Part shown: piece by piece, positions 44,582-54,604 of the stretch
How positions within the stretch are numbered: position 1 is the first letter of the stretch
Layout of the letters: each line of letters opens with the position of its first letter
DNA from: JAMQPK01 sp035937795
GTDB taxonomy: Bacteria; Acidobacteriota; Vicinamibacteria; Vicinamibacterales; JAMQPK01
Length of the DNA: 64,000 nt
Direction: 5' to 3'
Assembly: GCA_035937795.1 (NCBI GenBank)
Contig: DASZHO010000200.1
Span: 1-64,000 of the forward strand
The notes under the pieces: model-generated
What the model was told of the DNA's origin: nothing
Databases searched by the model: none
Seen by the model: only the letters and a program-made list of their open reading frames with translations
Program-made: the position numbers and the translations under genes

Positions 44582-45784
44582 ATGCACATCCTGATGATCG
44601 CGCCCGAGCCGTTCTTCGAGCCGCGCGGCACTCCATTCAGCGAGTATCACCGCATCCGGGCGCTCGCCGATCTCGGGCACACCATCGACCTCGTCACCTA
44701 TCCCTTTGGAAGCGACGTGGAGTTGCCGGGGCTCAGGATTTTTCGCGCCGCGCGCCCGCCATTCGTCACGCGCGTGAAGATCGGCCCGTCGGCGGCGAAG
44801 CTCTTTCTCGACCTGACGCTGGCGTGGACGGCGCTGAATCAAGCACGACGCGGACGCTACCACGCGGTGCACTCGCACGAAGAAGGCGCCGCCATCGGCA
44901 TCCCGATCTCGGCGGCGCTCGGCATCCCGCATCTCTACGACATGCACTCGAGTCTGCCGCAGCAGCTCGAGAACTTCGCCTTCAGCGACTCGGCCGTGTT
45001 GCGCTGGCTGTTCGCGCGCCTGGAGCGGATCGCGGTTCGCCGTTCGCGCGTCACGATTGTGATTTGCCCCCACCTCCAGGAAACCGCCAGAAAAGTCGCG
45101 CCGGATGCGCAGACCATCCTGATTGAGAATGCGCCGGGATCGGGGGACATGCCGGAGGCCGGCGCCGGCCTTCATGTCCGGCGTTCGTTCGGCGTCGGCG
45201 ACTCGGCGCCGATGGTGTTGTACACCGGCACCTTCGAGTCTTATCAGGGACTCGACTTGCTGTTCGCGGCGGCGAAAGCGGTGCTCGCCGATCGCCCTGA
45301 CGTGAGGTTCGTGCTCGCCGGCGGGAAGCCCGAGCAGGTGGCGCGCGCCAGAGCGCAGGCCGCCGGACTGGGCGCCGAGGGGATCATCTTCGCAGGAGAG
45401 CAACCCTCGGAGGCGATTCCCGGCTTCCTGGATGCCGCCGACGTGCTCGTCTCGCCCCGTCGAACGGGGACGAACACTCCGCTGAAAATCTATCAATACT
45501 TGCGATCGGGCCGGGTCATTGTGGCCACGCGGCTGCTCACCCACACTCAGGTCCTGTCGGATGAGGTGGCGATTCTTACCGACCCCGCGCCGGCCGACTT
45601 CGCACGAGGCATCCTGCGCGCCGTCAATGAACCGGAGCTCGCAGCACGGCTCGGCCAGGCAGCCAGGCGCCTCGCGGAGACGCGCTACACCTACGACGCC
45701 TATCTCCAGCGGACGCGCGAAGCGTGCGCCGCGTTGAGCCTCCCAATCAAAAGGGGACGGGAGTCGTTTTCCCGCGCGCTGTGA
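44582..45784 (+). CDS. Glycosyltransferase family 4
   Basis: 400 residues from ATG 44582; the open frame extends 500 codons upstream but that part is antisense to two good genes and is not coding. The N-terminus MHILMIAPEPFFEPRGTP is typical of GT4 enzymes, followed by HSHEEGAAIGIP and YDMHSSLPQQ. The donor domain has VLYTGTFESYQGLDLLFAAA, FAGEQPSEAIPGFLDAADVL and TPLKIYQYLRSGR. The first gene of a five-gene overlapping glycan operon. The sugar is not known. Confidence 0.9.
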   Translation: MHILMIAPEPFFEPRGTPFSEYHRIRALADLGHTIDLVTYPFGSDVELPGLRIFRAARPPFVTRVKIGPSAAKLFLDLTLAWTALNQARRGRYHAVHSHEEGAAIGIPISAALGIPHLYDMHSSLPQQLENFAFSDSAVLRWLFARLERIAVRRSRVTIVICPHLQETARKVAPDAQTILIENAPGSGDMPEAGAGLHVRRSFGVGDSAPMVLYTGTFESYQGLDLLFAAAKAVLADRPDVRFVLAGGKPEQVARARAQAAGLGAEGIIFAGEQPSEAIPGFLDAADVLVSPRRTGTNTPLKIYQYLRSGRVIVATRLLTHTQVLSDEVAILTDPAPADFARGILRAVNEPELAARLGQAARRLAETRYTYDAYLQRTREACAALSLPIKRGRESFSRAL

Positions 45785-46539
45785 AGCGGGGCCCGGAACC
45801 TGCCTCTCATTATTCATACACCGCGTATGCCGATCCGGCGATGGCGTCCGGCTTCGATGCGGGGCGCTTCGGCGGACCCATCGGCCGGCTGCTGCTCGAA
45901 GACCAGGAACGCGCGCTCTTCGCGTTCCTCGGCGAGGTGTCCGGACGGCGCGTGCTCGACGTCGGCACCGGGACCGGACGCGCAGCCATCGCGTTGTCGA
46001 AGCGTGGCGCAACGGTCACCGGCGTCGACGCCTCGGGCGAGATGTTGAAGGTTGCGAGGCGGCGTGCGGCCGAGGAAGGGGTCTCGATCGAATTTCTTGA
46101 AGGCGATGCCCATGCACTGGCCTGGCCGGACCGCGCCTTCGACGCCGTCGTCTGCTTCCGCCTGCTGATGCACGTGCCGGCGTGGCGGACCGCCATGGCC
46201 GAGCTCTGCCGCGTCGCAGACAGAGGGGTGATCTTCGATTACCCGTCGATCGCGAGTATCGCGGCTCTGCAAGCCCTGTGGCGCCGCGCGGCGCTGAAAA
46301 TGGGCAGCCACGTGGAAGCCTACCGGGTGTTCAGCGCGGGCGAGGTCCGCGACGAGCTGGCGTCCCATGGCTTTCGGATTGTCGGCGTCGAGCGTCAATT
46401 CGTGTTGCCGATCGCGCTGCACAAGCTGGTTGGATCGCCGCGTTTCACTCGAAGTGTCGAAGGCGCATTGTCCGCCGGCGGGTTGCTCCGCGTGGCGGGT
46501 TCGCCGGTTACCGTGGCGGCCGAGCGGTGCGCGTCCTAG
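45781..46539 (+). CDS. SAM-dependent methyltransferase (class I)
   Basis: 252 residues from GTG 45781, overlapping the GT4 stop (GTGA); a longer form starts inside that gene and is rejected. The SAM motif I is VLDVGTGTGRAAIALSKRGA, with VTGVDASGEML (motif II acidic residue) and FDAVVCFRLLMHVP (motif IV). The position in the operon suggests methylation of the glycan or of a lipid-linked sugar. Overlaps the next gene by 13 bases. Confidence 0.88.
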   Translation: MKRGPEPASHYSYTAYADPAMASGFDAGRFGGPIGRLLLEDQERALFAFLGEVSGRRVLDVGTGTGRAAIALSKRGATVTGVDASGEMLKVARRRAAEEGVSIEFLEGDAHALAWPDRAFDAVVCFRLLMHVPAWRTAMAELCRVADRGVIFDYPSIASIAALQALWRRAALKMGSHVEAYRVFSAGEVRDELASHGFRIVGVERQFVLPIALHKLVGSPRFTRSVEGALSAGGLLRVAGSPVTVAAERCAS

Positions 46540-47507
46540 TCACAGGGGCGACCGGGTTTACCGGAGGTCATCTCGCCAGAAGCCTTGCGCGGCGCGGATA
46601 CCAGGTCCGCGGCCTCGCACGAACCGCGCCGGCGGCGGCGGATCTGAGTGCCGCGGGCATCGAGCCGGCCGTCGGGGTGCTGGAGGACGGCGCCGCTGTG
46701 GCGCGTGCAGTCAAGGACGTTGATGTCGTCTATCACATCGCCGCGATTTACAGGCAGGCGGGGATTCCCGCCGCGCGGTACCGCGCCGTCAACGTGACGG
46801 CGGTAAGCGATCTGATTGACCTGGCTGCCGCGGCCGGCGTGACGCGTCTGGTGCACTGCAGCACCGTCGGGGTCCACGGCGACGTCGAGCATCCGCCGGC
46901 CGGCGAAGAGGCGCCGCTCAATCCGGGCGACGTGTATCAGCGCACCAAGGTCGAAGGCGAGCGCGTCGCGCGCGCTGCCGCGGCGCGGACCGGTCTGGCG
47001 GTCACCATCGCGCGACCGACCGGAATCTACGGACCCGGCGATCGGCGGCTCCTCAAACTGTTCAGGGGCGTGTCTCGGAGGCGCTTTGTCATCCTCGGGT
47101 CTGGAGACATCTTCTATCATCTGACGTACATCGACGATCTCGTGGAAGGCCTCCGGCTGTGTGGGGAAGTGCCGGCTGCCGCCAACCGCACCTACATCCT
47201 GGCTGGAGGAGAGGTCACCACGCTGAACGAGCTCGTCGCCATCATCGCCGAGCAAGCCCACGTCGCGCCGCCGTCTCTGAAGCTGCCCGTGTGGCCCGTG
47301 TGGCTTGCCGGCGCCGCCTGCGAGGCGATCTGCGTCCCGTTCGGAGTCGAGCCGCCCCTCTATCGCCGTCGCGTGGACTTCTTTACGAAAAGCCGCGCCT
47401 TCGATATCACGCGCGCGCGGCGGGAGCTGGGGTACGCTCCGCAGGTCGGGCTGCGCGAGGGGATCCGCAAAACCTTGGAATGGTACCGGGAGCATCGATG
47501 GCTGTGA
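46527..47507 (+). CDS. NAD-dependent epimerase/dehydratase (extended SDR)
   Basis: 326 residues from GTG 46527. Rossmann motif VLVTGATGFTGGHLARSL, then HCSTVGVHGD with the catalytic Ser region and YQRTKVEGE with Tyr-x3-Lys. A C-terminal domain follows. It resembles dihydroflavonol reductase/3-beta-HSD-like sugar epimerases, so the substrate may be a nucleotide sugar or a lipid-linked sugar. It overlaps both neighbours. Confidence 0.87.
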   Translation: MRVLVTGATGFTGGHLARSLARRGYQVRGLARTAPAAADLSAAGIEPAVGVLEDGAAVARAVKDVDVVYHIAAIYRQAGIPAARYRAVNVTAVSDLIDLAAAAGVTRLVHCSTVGVHGDVEHPPAGEEAPLNPGDVYQRTKVEGERVARAAAARTGLAVTIARPTGIYGPGDRRLLKLFRGVSRRRFVILGSGDIFYHLTYIDDLVEGLRLCGEVPAAANRTYILAGGEVTTLNELVAIIAEQAHVAPPSLKLPVWPVWLAGAACEAICVPFGVEPPLYRRRVDFFTKSRAFDITRARRELGYAPQVGLREGIRKTLEWYREHRWL

Positions 47508-48229
47508 CCGGCGTCCCGCGGGCGCAGGACGATCTGTTCAAGCCGGGGATGACCGCGCGCCAGAGATATTCCGCGCTCGTCGTCGGTAAGAGCGGCTGGC
47601 TCGACCTGCTCGCTTACGAGGCCGTCGTGCTGATGACGCAGAGCGTCCCGGGTGCGCTCGGCCTCGCGCTGCGCCAGACCTTCTATCCGTCGCTCCTCGG
47701 ATCGTGCGGGCGCAATGTGGTCTTCGGTCAGAATGTCGTGCTGCGGCACCCGCACAAGGTTCGCATCGGCGACAACGTGGTCATTGACGACAACTGCCTC
47801 GTCGACGCAAAAGGATCGACCAACTCGGGCATTCGGATTGGAACGGGCGTGTTCATCGGCCGGAATTCGATCCTTTCCTGCAAGAACGGCGACATCGAGA
47901 TCGGCGACGGCGCGAACATCGGCTTCAATTGCGAGATCTTTTCCGCCAGCCGGGTGACGATCGGCGAACGGACGCTGATAGCCGCCTACTGCTACCTGGT
48001 AGGGGGAGATCACGATTTTGCCGATCCGGGGAAACCGATACTCGACCAGCCGCGGACATCGGCGGGGATCAGCCTGGGAGCCGGCGCGTGGCTGGGGGCC
48101 GGCGTGACCGTGCTGGACGGTGTCACGATCGGATCGGGCGCTGTCGTCGGCGCGGCGGCCCTGGTGCGCGAGTCGGTGCCCGACAACGCCACCGCGGCGG
48201 GTATCCCGGCGCGGATTATTCGCCCATGA
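47498..48229 (+). CDS. Left-handed beta-helix acyltransferase
   Basis: 243 residues from ATG 47498, overlapping the epimerase stop by ten bases. Hexapeptide repeats run from about residue 75 to 235: VRIGDNVVIDDN, IRIGTGVFIGRNS, IEIGDGANIGFN, VTIGERTLI, GAWLGAGVTVLDGVTIGSG. The catalytic-type His is in GGDHDF. The family transfers acetyl or other acyl groups to sugars. It lacks the wide N-terminal domain of serine acetyltransferases. It probably acylates a sugar made or carried by this operon. Confidence 0.88.
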   Translation: MAVTGVPRAQDDLFKPGMTARQRYSALVVGKSGWLDLLAYEAVVLMTQSVPGALGLALRQTFYPSLLGSCGRNVVFGQNVVLRHPHKVRIGDNVVIDDNCLVDAKGSTNSGIRIGTGVFIGRNSILSCKNGDIEIGDGANIGFNCEIFSASRVTIGERTLIAAYCYLVGGDHDFADPGKPILDQPRTSAGISLGAGAWLGAGVTVLDGVTIGSGAVVGAAALVRESVPDNATAAGIPARIIRP

Positions 48230-49269
48230 GCCGAGTCGCGGTCGTGACATCCAGCCCGTTGTTTGTGGAGGGTGGCCATCTGGTGATGGCGCGTTCGCTT
48301 GTTCGGGCGCTTCGCGAAGCCGGCCATGAATCGCAGCTCGTGATCACGCCACAGAACCGGTTCGGCCGTCAGGCGTCTGCGTACCTCGCAGCCTGGCTGA
48401 CCGATCTGGGCGTCGGCCACGATGGGCAGAAAGTCAACCAGGTTATCTCCCTGCGCTATCCGAGCTACGCCGTGCGTCACCCGTTCCATGTCTGCTGGCT
48501 CAACCACACCATGCGCGAGTACTACGATCAGTGGGACGCCTTCAGCGCGCCCCTGAGCTGGAAGGGGCGGCTGAAGGAGAGCGCGCGCCGGCTGCTCATC
48601 CACCGGGTCGATCGACGGCTCCTCACGAAGAACGTGCGGAAGCTGTTCACGCTCTCTCGCACCGTGCAGGCCCGGCTGACGCGCTGGGGGTCGATCGGCT
48701 CCGAGGTGCTGTATCCTCCGCCGCCGCAGCGAGCCTACCGGTGCGAGGCTTACGGTGACTATATTTTTGCCGTTTCCCGTCTCGCGCCACTCAAGCGGCT
48801 GTCGCTCCTGATAGAGGCGCTGGCCGATCCGGCGGCGGAAGGGATTCGCTGCGTGATTGCCGGAGAAGGCGAAGAGCGCGCTATCCTGGAGCAGGCGATC
48901 TCCGCGCGAGGCCTGTCGCCGCGGGTCAAGTTGATCGGCCGTATAGACGACCATCAGCTTGTCGACCATCTGTCGCGGTGCCGGGCCGTGTGTTTCCCCC
49001 CCTTTGATGAAGACTACGGATTCGTGACCGTCGAGGCGTTCGCGTCGCGCAAACCGGTCATTACCTGTACCGACAGCGGCGGCGCCGCCGAGCTGGTCGC
49101 GGACGGCGTGACCGGCAGAGTGTGCGCGCCGCGGCCGCAGGCGCTCGCCGTGGCGCTGCGTGAGGTGATGGAGGATGCCGGCCTGGCGGAGCGGATGGGG
49201 GGCGCCGGCCTCGAGCGCGCGTCCCGATTGACGTGGCCTGCCGCGCTCGGCCAACTACTGATGGAGTGA
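48226..49269 (+). CDS. Glycosyltransferase family 4
   Basis: 347 residues from ATG 48226, overlapping the previous stop by ATGA. A short N-domain (VAVVTSSPLFVEGGHLVMAR) is followed by YIFAVSRLAPLKRLSLLIEA and CFPPFDEDYGFVTVEAFASR, the donor site with the E-x7-E pair, and VITCTDSGGAAELV. The last of the glycan-operon genes; the next gene, ttcA, starts two bases on, so housekeeping genes share the transcript. Confidence 0.9.
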   Translation: MSRVAVVTSSPLFVEGGHLVMARSLVRALREAGHESQLVITPQNRFGRQASAYLAAWLTDLGVGHDGQKVNQVISLRYPSYAVRHPFHVCWLNHTMREYYDQWDAFSAPLSWKGRLKESARRLLIHRVDRRLLTKNVRKLFTLSRTVQARLTRWGSIGSEVLYPPPPQRAYRCEAYGDYIFAVSRLAPLKRLSLLIEALADPAAEGIRCVIAGEGEERAILEQAISARGLSPRVKLIGRIDDHQLVDHLSRCRAVCFPPFDEDYGFVTVEAFASRKPVITCTDSGGAAELVADGVTGRVCAPRPQALAVALREVMEDAGLAERMGGAGLERASRLTWPAALGQLLME

Positions 49270-49271
49270 AC

Positions 49272-50083
<812 letters not shown>

Positions 50084-50087
<4 letters not shown>

Positions 50088-50533
50088 AGGCCGTCATTCA
50101 GCGCGTGTCTTCCGCGCAGGTTCGAGTCGCCCAGCGCGTCGTCGGTGAAATCGACAAGGGTCTTCTTCTGTTTGCCGGAGTTGAGAAGACCGACGGTCCA
50201 GACGACGTTCGATACATCGCAGGAAAGGTGCGCGACCTCCGGATCTTCGAAGACGCTCGGGGAAAGATGAACGTGCCCGTCGGCGATGCGGGCGGCGCCG
50301 TGCTGGTGGTGTCGCAATTCACGCTATGCGGCGACTGCCGGCGCGGACGCCGGCCGTCGTTCGACGAAGCCGCAGCGCCGGAGGCGGCGCGGCCGATTTA
50401 CGAGCAGCTGATTGCGGCGCTCCGCACGTCGCAGCTTGAGGTTCAGACCGGCGAATTTCAGGCCCACATGGATGTCGAGCTCGTCAACGACGGTCCGGTG
50501 ACGATCTTGCTCGATAGCCGGCGCCGCTTCTGA
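50084..50533 (+). CDS. dtd: D-aminoacyl-tRNA deacylase
   Basis: 149 residues from ATG 50084, overlapping the ttcA stop by ATGA. Starts MKAVIQRVSSAQV, with VVSQFTLCGDCRRGRRPSF and the C-terminal motif NDGPVTILLDS (Gly-Pro cis motif that gives chiral proofreading). Frees tRNA wrongly charged with D-amino acids or glycine in the cytoplasm. Length and motifs are normal. Confidence 0.95.
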
Positions 50534-50556
50534 AAGGGCGCGTTTCAGGAGATGTG

Positions 50557-51396
50557 ATGAGACTTCGAGATGCGATCTGCGGCGCCATGGTCCTCTCGGC
50601 GCTCGCGCCGGCCGGCGCACGTGCCCAGCAGCGGCCGCTGGTGACTGAAGATCCGGAAACGGTGGGCGTCAACCGCGTGCTCGTCGAAGGCGGGATGGAG
50701 TTCGACCGGGACCAGCTGTATTCGGCATACGGTCTGAAGGGCGACACCACGCATGGGCCCACCTTCGGCGTCAGCGTGGGCCTCGGCCCCAGCACCGAAA
50801 TTCATGTCGATGCCGGCCTGTTGCAGCGCCTCCATGTCAACACGCGCACACCAGCGCCTCTTTCCCAGGTCCTTGATTTCACTACCGGCACCTCGTCGAG
50901 CCTCGAAGACTTCACCGTCGCGACGAAGATTCGCCTCGCGGGGGAGCACGAGGGCCACCCGGCGTTCGGCGTTCGCTTCGGCACCAAGCTGCCGACGGCC
51001 AGGCGCGAGAGTGGCATGGGGCTCGGCACGACTGACTTTTTTGCGGCGTTTCTCGTCGGCAAGACCGTCGAGTCTGTCCGCACCGTCGGCAATGTCGGCT
51101 TGTTGGTGCTGGGCAATCCGATCAGCGCGCAGCAACCGGTCCGCGCGCTCGCGTTGGGGCTGTCGGTCGCGCGCGCGCTGACCAACGACTTCGAGGTGGT
51201 CGGCGAAGTCAACGGTCATCTGGATCCGATGGGCCCCGCTCCTCCGCCAGGCACGGAGGGCCGGGGCATCCTGCGGCTCGCCGGCCGTTACACGCACGGG
51301 CTGCTCCGCCTGGACCTCGGCATTCTGGTCGGCATTACCCCGCGCGACCCGGCGTTCGGCATCTCTGCGGGCGCCACCTACGTGATCGGCAAGTGA
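50557..51396 (+). CDS. Outer-membrane beta-barrel protein
   Basis: 279 residues. A signal peptide of about 24 residues ends in AGARAQ. The mature chain alternates hydrophobic and polar residues in many short strands (GVSVGLGPSTEIHVDAGLL; FGVRFGTKLPTARRES), fitting a barrel of about 12 strands, and ends in a turn without the usual C-terminal aromatic residue. It may belong to the MetA-pathway-phenol-degradation-like outer membrane group. It follows dtd by 23 bases. Function unknown. Confidence 0.75.
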   Translation: MRLRDAICGAMVLSALAPAGARAQQRPLVTEDPETVGVNRVLVEGGMEFDRDQLYSAYGLKGDTTHGPTFGVSVGLGPSTEIHVDAGLLQRLHVNTRTPAPLSQVLDFTTGTSSSLEDFTVATKIRLAGEHEGHPAFGVRFGTKLPTARRESGMGLGTTDFFAAFLVGKTVESVRTVGNVGLLVLGNPISAQQPVRALALGLSVARALTNDFEVVGEVNGHLDPMGPAPPPGTEGRGILRLAGRYTHGLLRLDLGILVGITPRDPAFGISAGATYVIGK

Positions 51397-51399
51397 GCG

Positions 51400-52857
51400 T
51401 CATCCGATTTCGTAGAAGTTCTTGACGGCGGCGATCTCCGAGGCGGTGCGATCGGCGGACCAGCCAAGAATCTGCTGCATACTGCTGCCGTACCTCGCGA
51501 CGAGCTCATCGCCGGGATAGCCGGCGGCGCCCACGCCGGTGCGGCGAATCACGACGTCGGCCAGCGTCTGCGCCATCTCCACGTCGATCGCCCGGCGCAT
51601 CGGATCGCCGGCAGGCGCGTCCTCGATTCCCGCGGTCGGCAGCTCCAATTCAGCCGTCCGGCACGCCACGGCAGGACGGCGGAGCTTCTTCAGGATCAGA
51701 TCGACGGCCTGCTGCGCAACCGCGCGCGCTGTCGTGTACTTCACGCCGACGATCGACATCACGCCGGGCAAGCCGTCCTGGGCGTGGTCGATGATCTGCG
51801 AATGGCCCAGCAGCGTGAGCCGGCGGTCGCGCTTCGCTGCGGGAACGATTCCTCGATGCACCAGCGTCACTTCGGAGGCATCGAGATCGAGGCCTCGAAA
51901 AGCTTCGTTCACTTCGGCGAGAAACGAGGCCACTTCGCCGCTGTCTGCTCCCCGATCGTCCGGAGCATGCTCACGGGCCGATTCGCTGGTGCCGACCAGC
52001 GAGCGGCCTTGCCACGGGAGCAGGACGAACGCCCGTCCGCTTTTTGCCGGCGCGACGAGTGCAGCCGGGCGTGCCGGACGCGACGTCACGAGATTCATCG
52101 CCTTCAGCAGCGGCCACGAACGCGTCACCCCTGATTGCGCAAGAAGCGACGACACCCACGGTCCGGCCGCGTTCACGACCAGCCGTGCCCGGACTTCGAA
52201 GCCGGCGTTCGTCCGCACATCGCGCGCGGGGATCCGTTTGACGCCGTCGTGATCTTTGACCGGTCCCAACGCCTCGGCGTAGTTCGCCAGCACCGCGCCG
52301 CCCTCGGCCGCGCCCAGCGCGAACGCGAGCGTGAGCCGATCGTTATGTACGGCTTCGTAGTCGTACCACATGGCACCGGCGCCGAGGTGTCCGGTCTCGA
52401 GACCCTCGAAGAACGTCCGGCACTCCGAGGCAGGCACGAGCCGGCCTGGCGGCAGATGAAGCCTCGGCTCGAGTCCCCGGTTGCGGTCCGACGCAATCAC
52501 GGCGTCAATTGCAAGCGCGGCCCGCATTGCGAGCGGATTCCTGGTGAGCGTCGGCGACGTCGGCATGACGAAAGGAAGCGGCGCCACAAATCGCGGCGCT
52601 ATCCGCGCGAAGGCGCGCCGCTCGCGAATCGCCTCGCGCATGCGGCGCACGTCGGCGGTCTGCAGGTAGCGAAGCCCGCCGTGGATCGTTTTCAGATGAT
52701 TGAAGGAGGTCGCCCCGCCAAAATCGCCCCGTTCGACCAGCGCAACCGCGAGCCCGCGCTGCGCCGCGTCGTAGGCGGCCGACAGGCCGTAGATGCCGCC
52801 GCCGACGATGAGGAGGTCGAACAGAGTGGAGGAGAGACGCGGAAGATCTCTGATCAC
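51400..52857 (-). CDS. glpD: FAD-dependent glycerol-3-phosphate dehydrogenase
   Basis: 485 residues from GTG 52857. The FAD motif DLLIVGGGIYGLSAAYDAAQ is followed by GGATSFNHLKTIHGGLRYLQ, the pattern of GlpD/DAO enzymes, and a substrate-side run GRSLVGTSES with the second dinucleotide part VGVKYTTARAVAQQAVD. The enzyme oxidises glycerol-3-phosphate at the membrane and feeds electrons to quinone. The C-terminal DAO domain looks somewhat short. It is convergent with the outer-membrane protein gene and divergent from the methyltransferase at 52884. Confidence 0.85.
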   Translation of the reverse strand: MIRDLPRLSSTLFDLLIVGGGIYGLSAAYDAAQRGLAVALVERGDFGGATSFNHLKTIHGGLRYLQTADVRRMREAIRERRAFARIAPRFVAPLPFVMPTSPTLTRNPLAMRAALAIDAVIASDRNRGLEPRLHLPPGRLVPASECRTFFEGLETGHLGAGAMWYDYEAVHNDRLTLAFALGAAEGGAVLANYAEALGPVKDHDGVKRIPARDVRTNAGFEVRARLVVNAAGPWVSSLLAQSGVTRSWPLLKAMNLVTSRPARPAALVAPAKSGRAFVLLPWQGRSLVGTSESAREHAPDDRGADSGEVASFLAEVNEAFRGLDLDASEVTLVHRGIVPAAKRDRRLTLLGHSQIIDHAQDGLPGVMSIVGVKYTTARAVAQQAVDLILKKLRRPAVACRTAELELPTAGIEDAPAGDPMRRAIDVEMAQTLADVVIRRTGVGAAGYPGDELVARYGSSMQQILGWSADRTASEIAAVKNFYEIG

Positions 52858-52870
52858 GCCGGAGATATCT

Positions 52871-52876
52871 TATAGT
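52871..52876 (+). promoter_or_regulatory. TATAGT -10 hexamer, probable leaderless start
   Basis: TATAGT lies seven bases before the GTG at 52884, in the 26-base gap divergent from glpD. The transcript would start at the GTG. There is no ribosome-binding site. Confidence 0.35.
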
Positions 52877-52883
52877 AGGCGTC

Positions 52884-53663
52884 GTGTCGAAACCTTCGCC
52901 GCCGATCGCGTCCCAGCGCTCGGTCCGCCAGTACTGGGAAGAGCACATTCACGATCTCGACGTCACGCGTCACCCGCCCGGGTCGCCGGGATTTTTCGCC
53001 GACCTCGAGCAATACCATTTCGAGAAGCTCCACCATCTGCCGCGGCTGGTGCCCTTCGATCAGTACCGTGGCCGGCGCGTGCTGGAGGTGGGATGCGGTG
53101 CCGGCACCGACCTGATTCGATTCGCGCGAAACGGCGCGCGCGTCACCGGCGTCGACATGGCCGCCTCGGCCGTCAAACTGGCCGCCGGCAATTTCTCGAT
53201 CGAAGGACGGAAGGCGGGTCTGCTGGTGGCCGACGGTGAAGCCCTGCCGTTCGCCGATCACAGCTTCGATCTCGTCTACGCTCACGGCGTCGTGCAGTAC
53301 ACAACCAGCGATCGCGCGCTGGTACAGGAATGCCGCCGCGTCCTCAATCCCGGCGGCCTGGCGATTTTTCAGGTCTACAACCGGATTTCCTGGCTGAACG
53401 CCTTGTCGCGCGTGACCAAGGTCGACCTCGAGCACACCGACGCGCCGGTCCTCGGGAAATATTCAATCGGCGAGTTCAAGAGCCTCCTCAAAGACTTTTC
53501 GCGGGTGCGGATCGTGCCCGAGCGGTTTCCCGTCAAGACGCGGCTGCACGGCGGGTTGAAAGGCTTGATCTACAACACATGCTTCGTGGGGCTGTTCAAT
53601 GCCATGCCGAGATCGCTGGTGCGCCGGTACGGCTGGCATCTGCTGGCGTTCTGTGAGGCTTAG
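52884..53663 (+). CDS. SAM-dependent methyltransferase (class I)
   Basis: 259 residues from GTG 52884. SAM motif I is VLEVGCGAGTDLIRFARNGA, with VTGVDMAASAV, FDLVYAHGVVQYT and the post-motif VLNPGGLAIFQVY. It resembles small-molecule or lipid/sugar methyltransferases; the substrate is unknown. The stop is directly followed by the dapF GTG (53664), so the two are probably co-translated. Confidence 0.87.
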   Translation: MSKPSPPIASQRSVRQYWEEHIHDLDVTRHPPGSPGFFADLEQYHFEKLHHLPRLVPFDQYRGRRVLEVGCGAGTDLIRFARNGARVTGVDMAASAVKLAAGNFSIEGRKAGLLVADGEALPFADHSFDLVYAHGVVQYTTSDRALVQECRRVLNPGGLAIFQVYNRISWLNALSRVTKVDLEHTDAPVLGKYSIGEFKSLLKDFSRVRIVPERFPVKTRLHGGLKGLIYNTCFVGLFNAMPRSLVRRYGWHLLAFCEA

Positions 53664-54479
53664 GTGAGGCCGAAGGGTATTCCGGTCGTGAAGGGCCACG
53701 CTTACGGAAACGACTTTCTGCTCGTGCCGCAATCGGCCGTGGCGGGGCTCGATCTCGGACCGTTGTCGCGCGCGATGTGCCATCGGCAGACCGGCATCGG
53801 CGGCGACGGCCTTGTCACCTACAGGTTCGACGGCGGGCACGGCGCGGACGCGTCCTTCCGTCTCTTCAACGCGGACGGAAGCCCTTCGGAGATGTCGGGC
53901 AACGGCATCCGGTGTCTGGCGGCGCTCTTGGGCCGCGAAAATCCGGAGATGTCGACCGTCACGATCGACACGCCCGCCGGGCTGAAAGTGCTCGAGTTGA
54001 TGGGAGATGCGGAAGACGCGCGCACGTTCAGGGCGTCGATGGGCGCGCCAACCGATATTCGCGTGCTCACGCTCGAGGCCGCCGGCGAGCGTGTGCGGGT
54101 GGTCGCCTTGTCGGTCGGCAATCCGCAATGCGTGCTGCTGGAGAATTCCCTGGATGAGTCGCGGCTTCACCGGCTCGGGCCCGCGCTCGAACACCATCCG
54201 CAGTTTCCCCACCGCACCAACGTCTCGTTTGCGCATGTTGAAACGCCGGACCGCATTCGTATCCTGATCTGGGAGCGCGGGGCCGGGCCGACGCTGGCGA
54301 GCGGCACGGGCGCCTGCGGCGCAGCGGTGGCCGCCGCTGCCCATGGCGGGGCGGCGCGCGATGTCGAAGTGGTGTCTCCGGGCGGCAGCCAGCGCGTCGA
54401 GTGGCGCGAAGACGGCCTCTATCTTACCGGCTGGGCAAAGCTGGTGTTCGAAGGCGTCTGGCTTGGACCTGTGGTCTAG
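53664..54479 (+). CDS. dapF: Diaminopimelate epimerase-like protein with both catalytic Cys replaced by Ser
   Basis: 271 residues from GTG 53664. The DapF fold markers are present: HAYGNDFLLV, TGIGGDGLV, FNADGSPSEMSGNGIRC, GNPQCV and GAGPTLASGTGACG. In H. influenzae DapF the two catalytic thiols are Cys73 (in QCGNG) and Cys217 (in CGSG). Here these are Ser78 and Ser213. Each site does have a Cys five or six residues later (Cys84, Cys218), which may be chance or compensation. The usual role is LL- to meso-diaminopimelate epimerisation for lysine and peptidoglycan. Confidence 0.85.
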   Translation: MRPKGIPVVKGHAYGNDFLLVPQSAVAGLDLGPLSRAMCHRQTGIGGDGLVTYRFDGGHGADASFRLFNADGSPSEMSGNGIRCLAALLGRENPEMSTVTIDTPAGLKVLELMGDAEDARTFRASMGAPTDIRVLTLEAAGERVRVVALSVGNPQCVLLENSLDESRLHRLGPALEHHPQFPHRTNVSFAHVETPDRIRILIWERGAGPTLASGTGACGAAVAAAAHGGAARDVEVVSPGGSQRVEWREDGLYLTGWAKLVFEGVWLGPVV

Positions 54480-54604
54480 TGGGGTCTAGTGGGCCACTAA
54501 GATTAGGTGGCAGTTTTCAAAGTCGCCGGCCCTGCGCCGCGGCGCAGTTTCGACGTCCCTCGGCCCTCCCTTCAGCCTCGCGCTTCCTGTCTCGAGGCCG
54601 GCGG
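54480..54604. other. Convergent gap with inverted repeats and a possible terminator
   Basis: Between the dapF stop and the DUF4398 stop. A near-perfect ten-base tandem repeat of GGTCTAGT flanks the dapF stop (54471-54490). TAGTGGGCCACTA (54487-54499) is an inverted repeat, and CTGCGCCGCGGCGCAG (54532-54547) is a perfect 16-base palindrome followed by TTT. The palindrome could act as a weak bidirectional terminator. Confidence 0.35.

Noticed and set aside
42684..44636. Reverse frame of 650 codons covering two genes
   Set aside because: Out of frame with two well-supported membrane proteins; Arg/Ala/Gly-rich with no motif.
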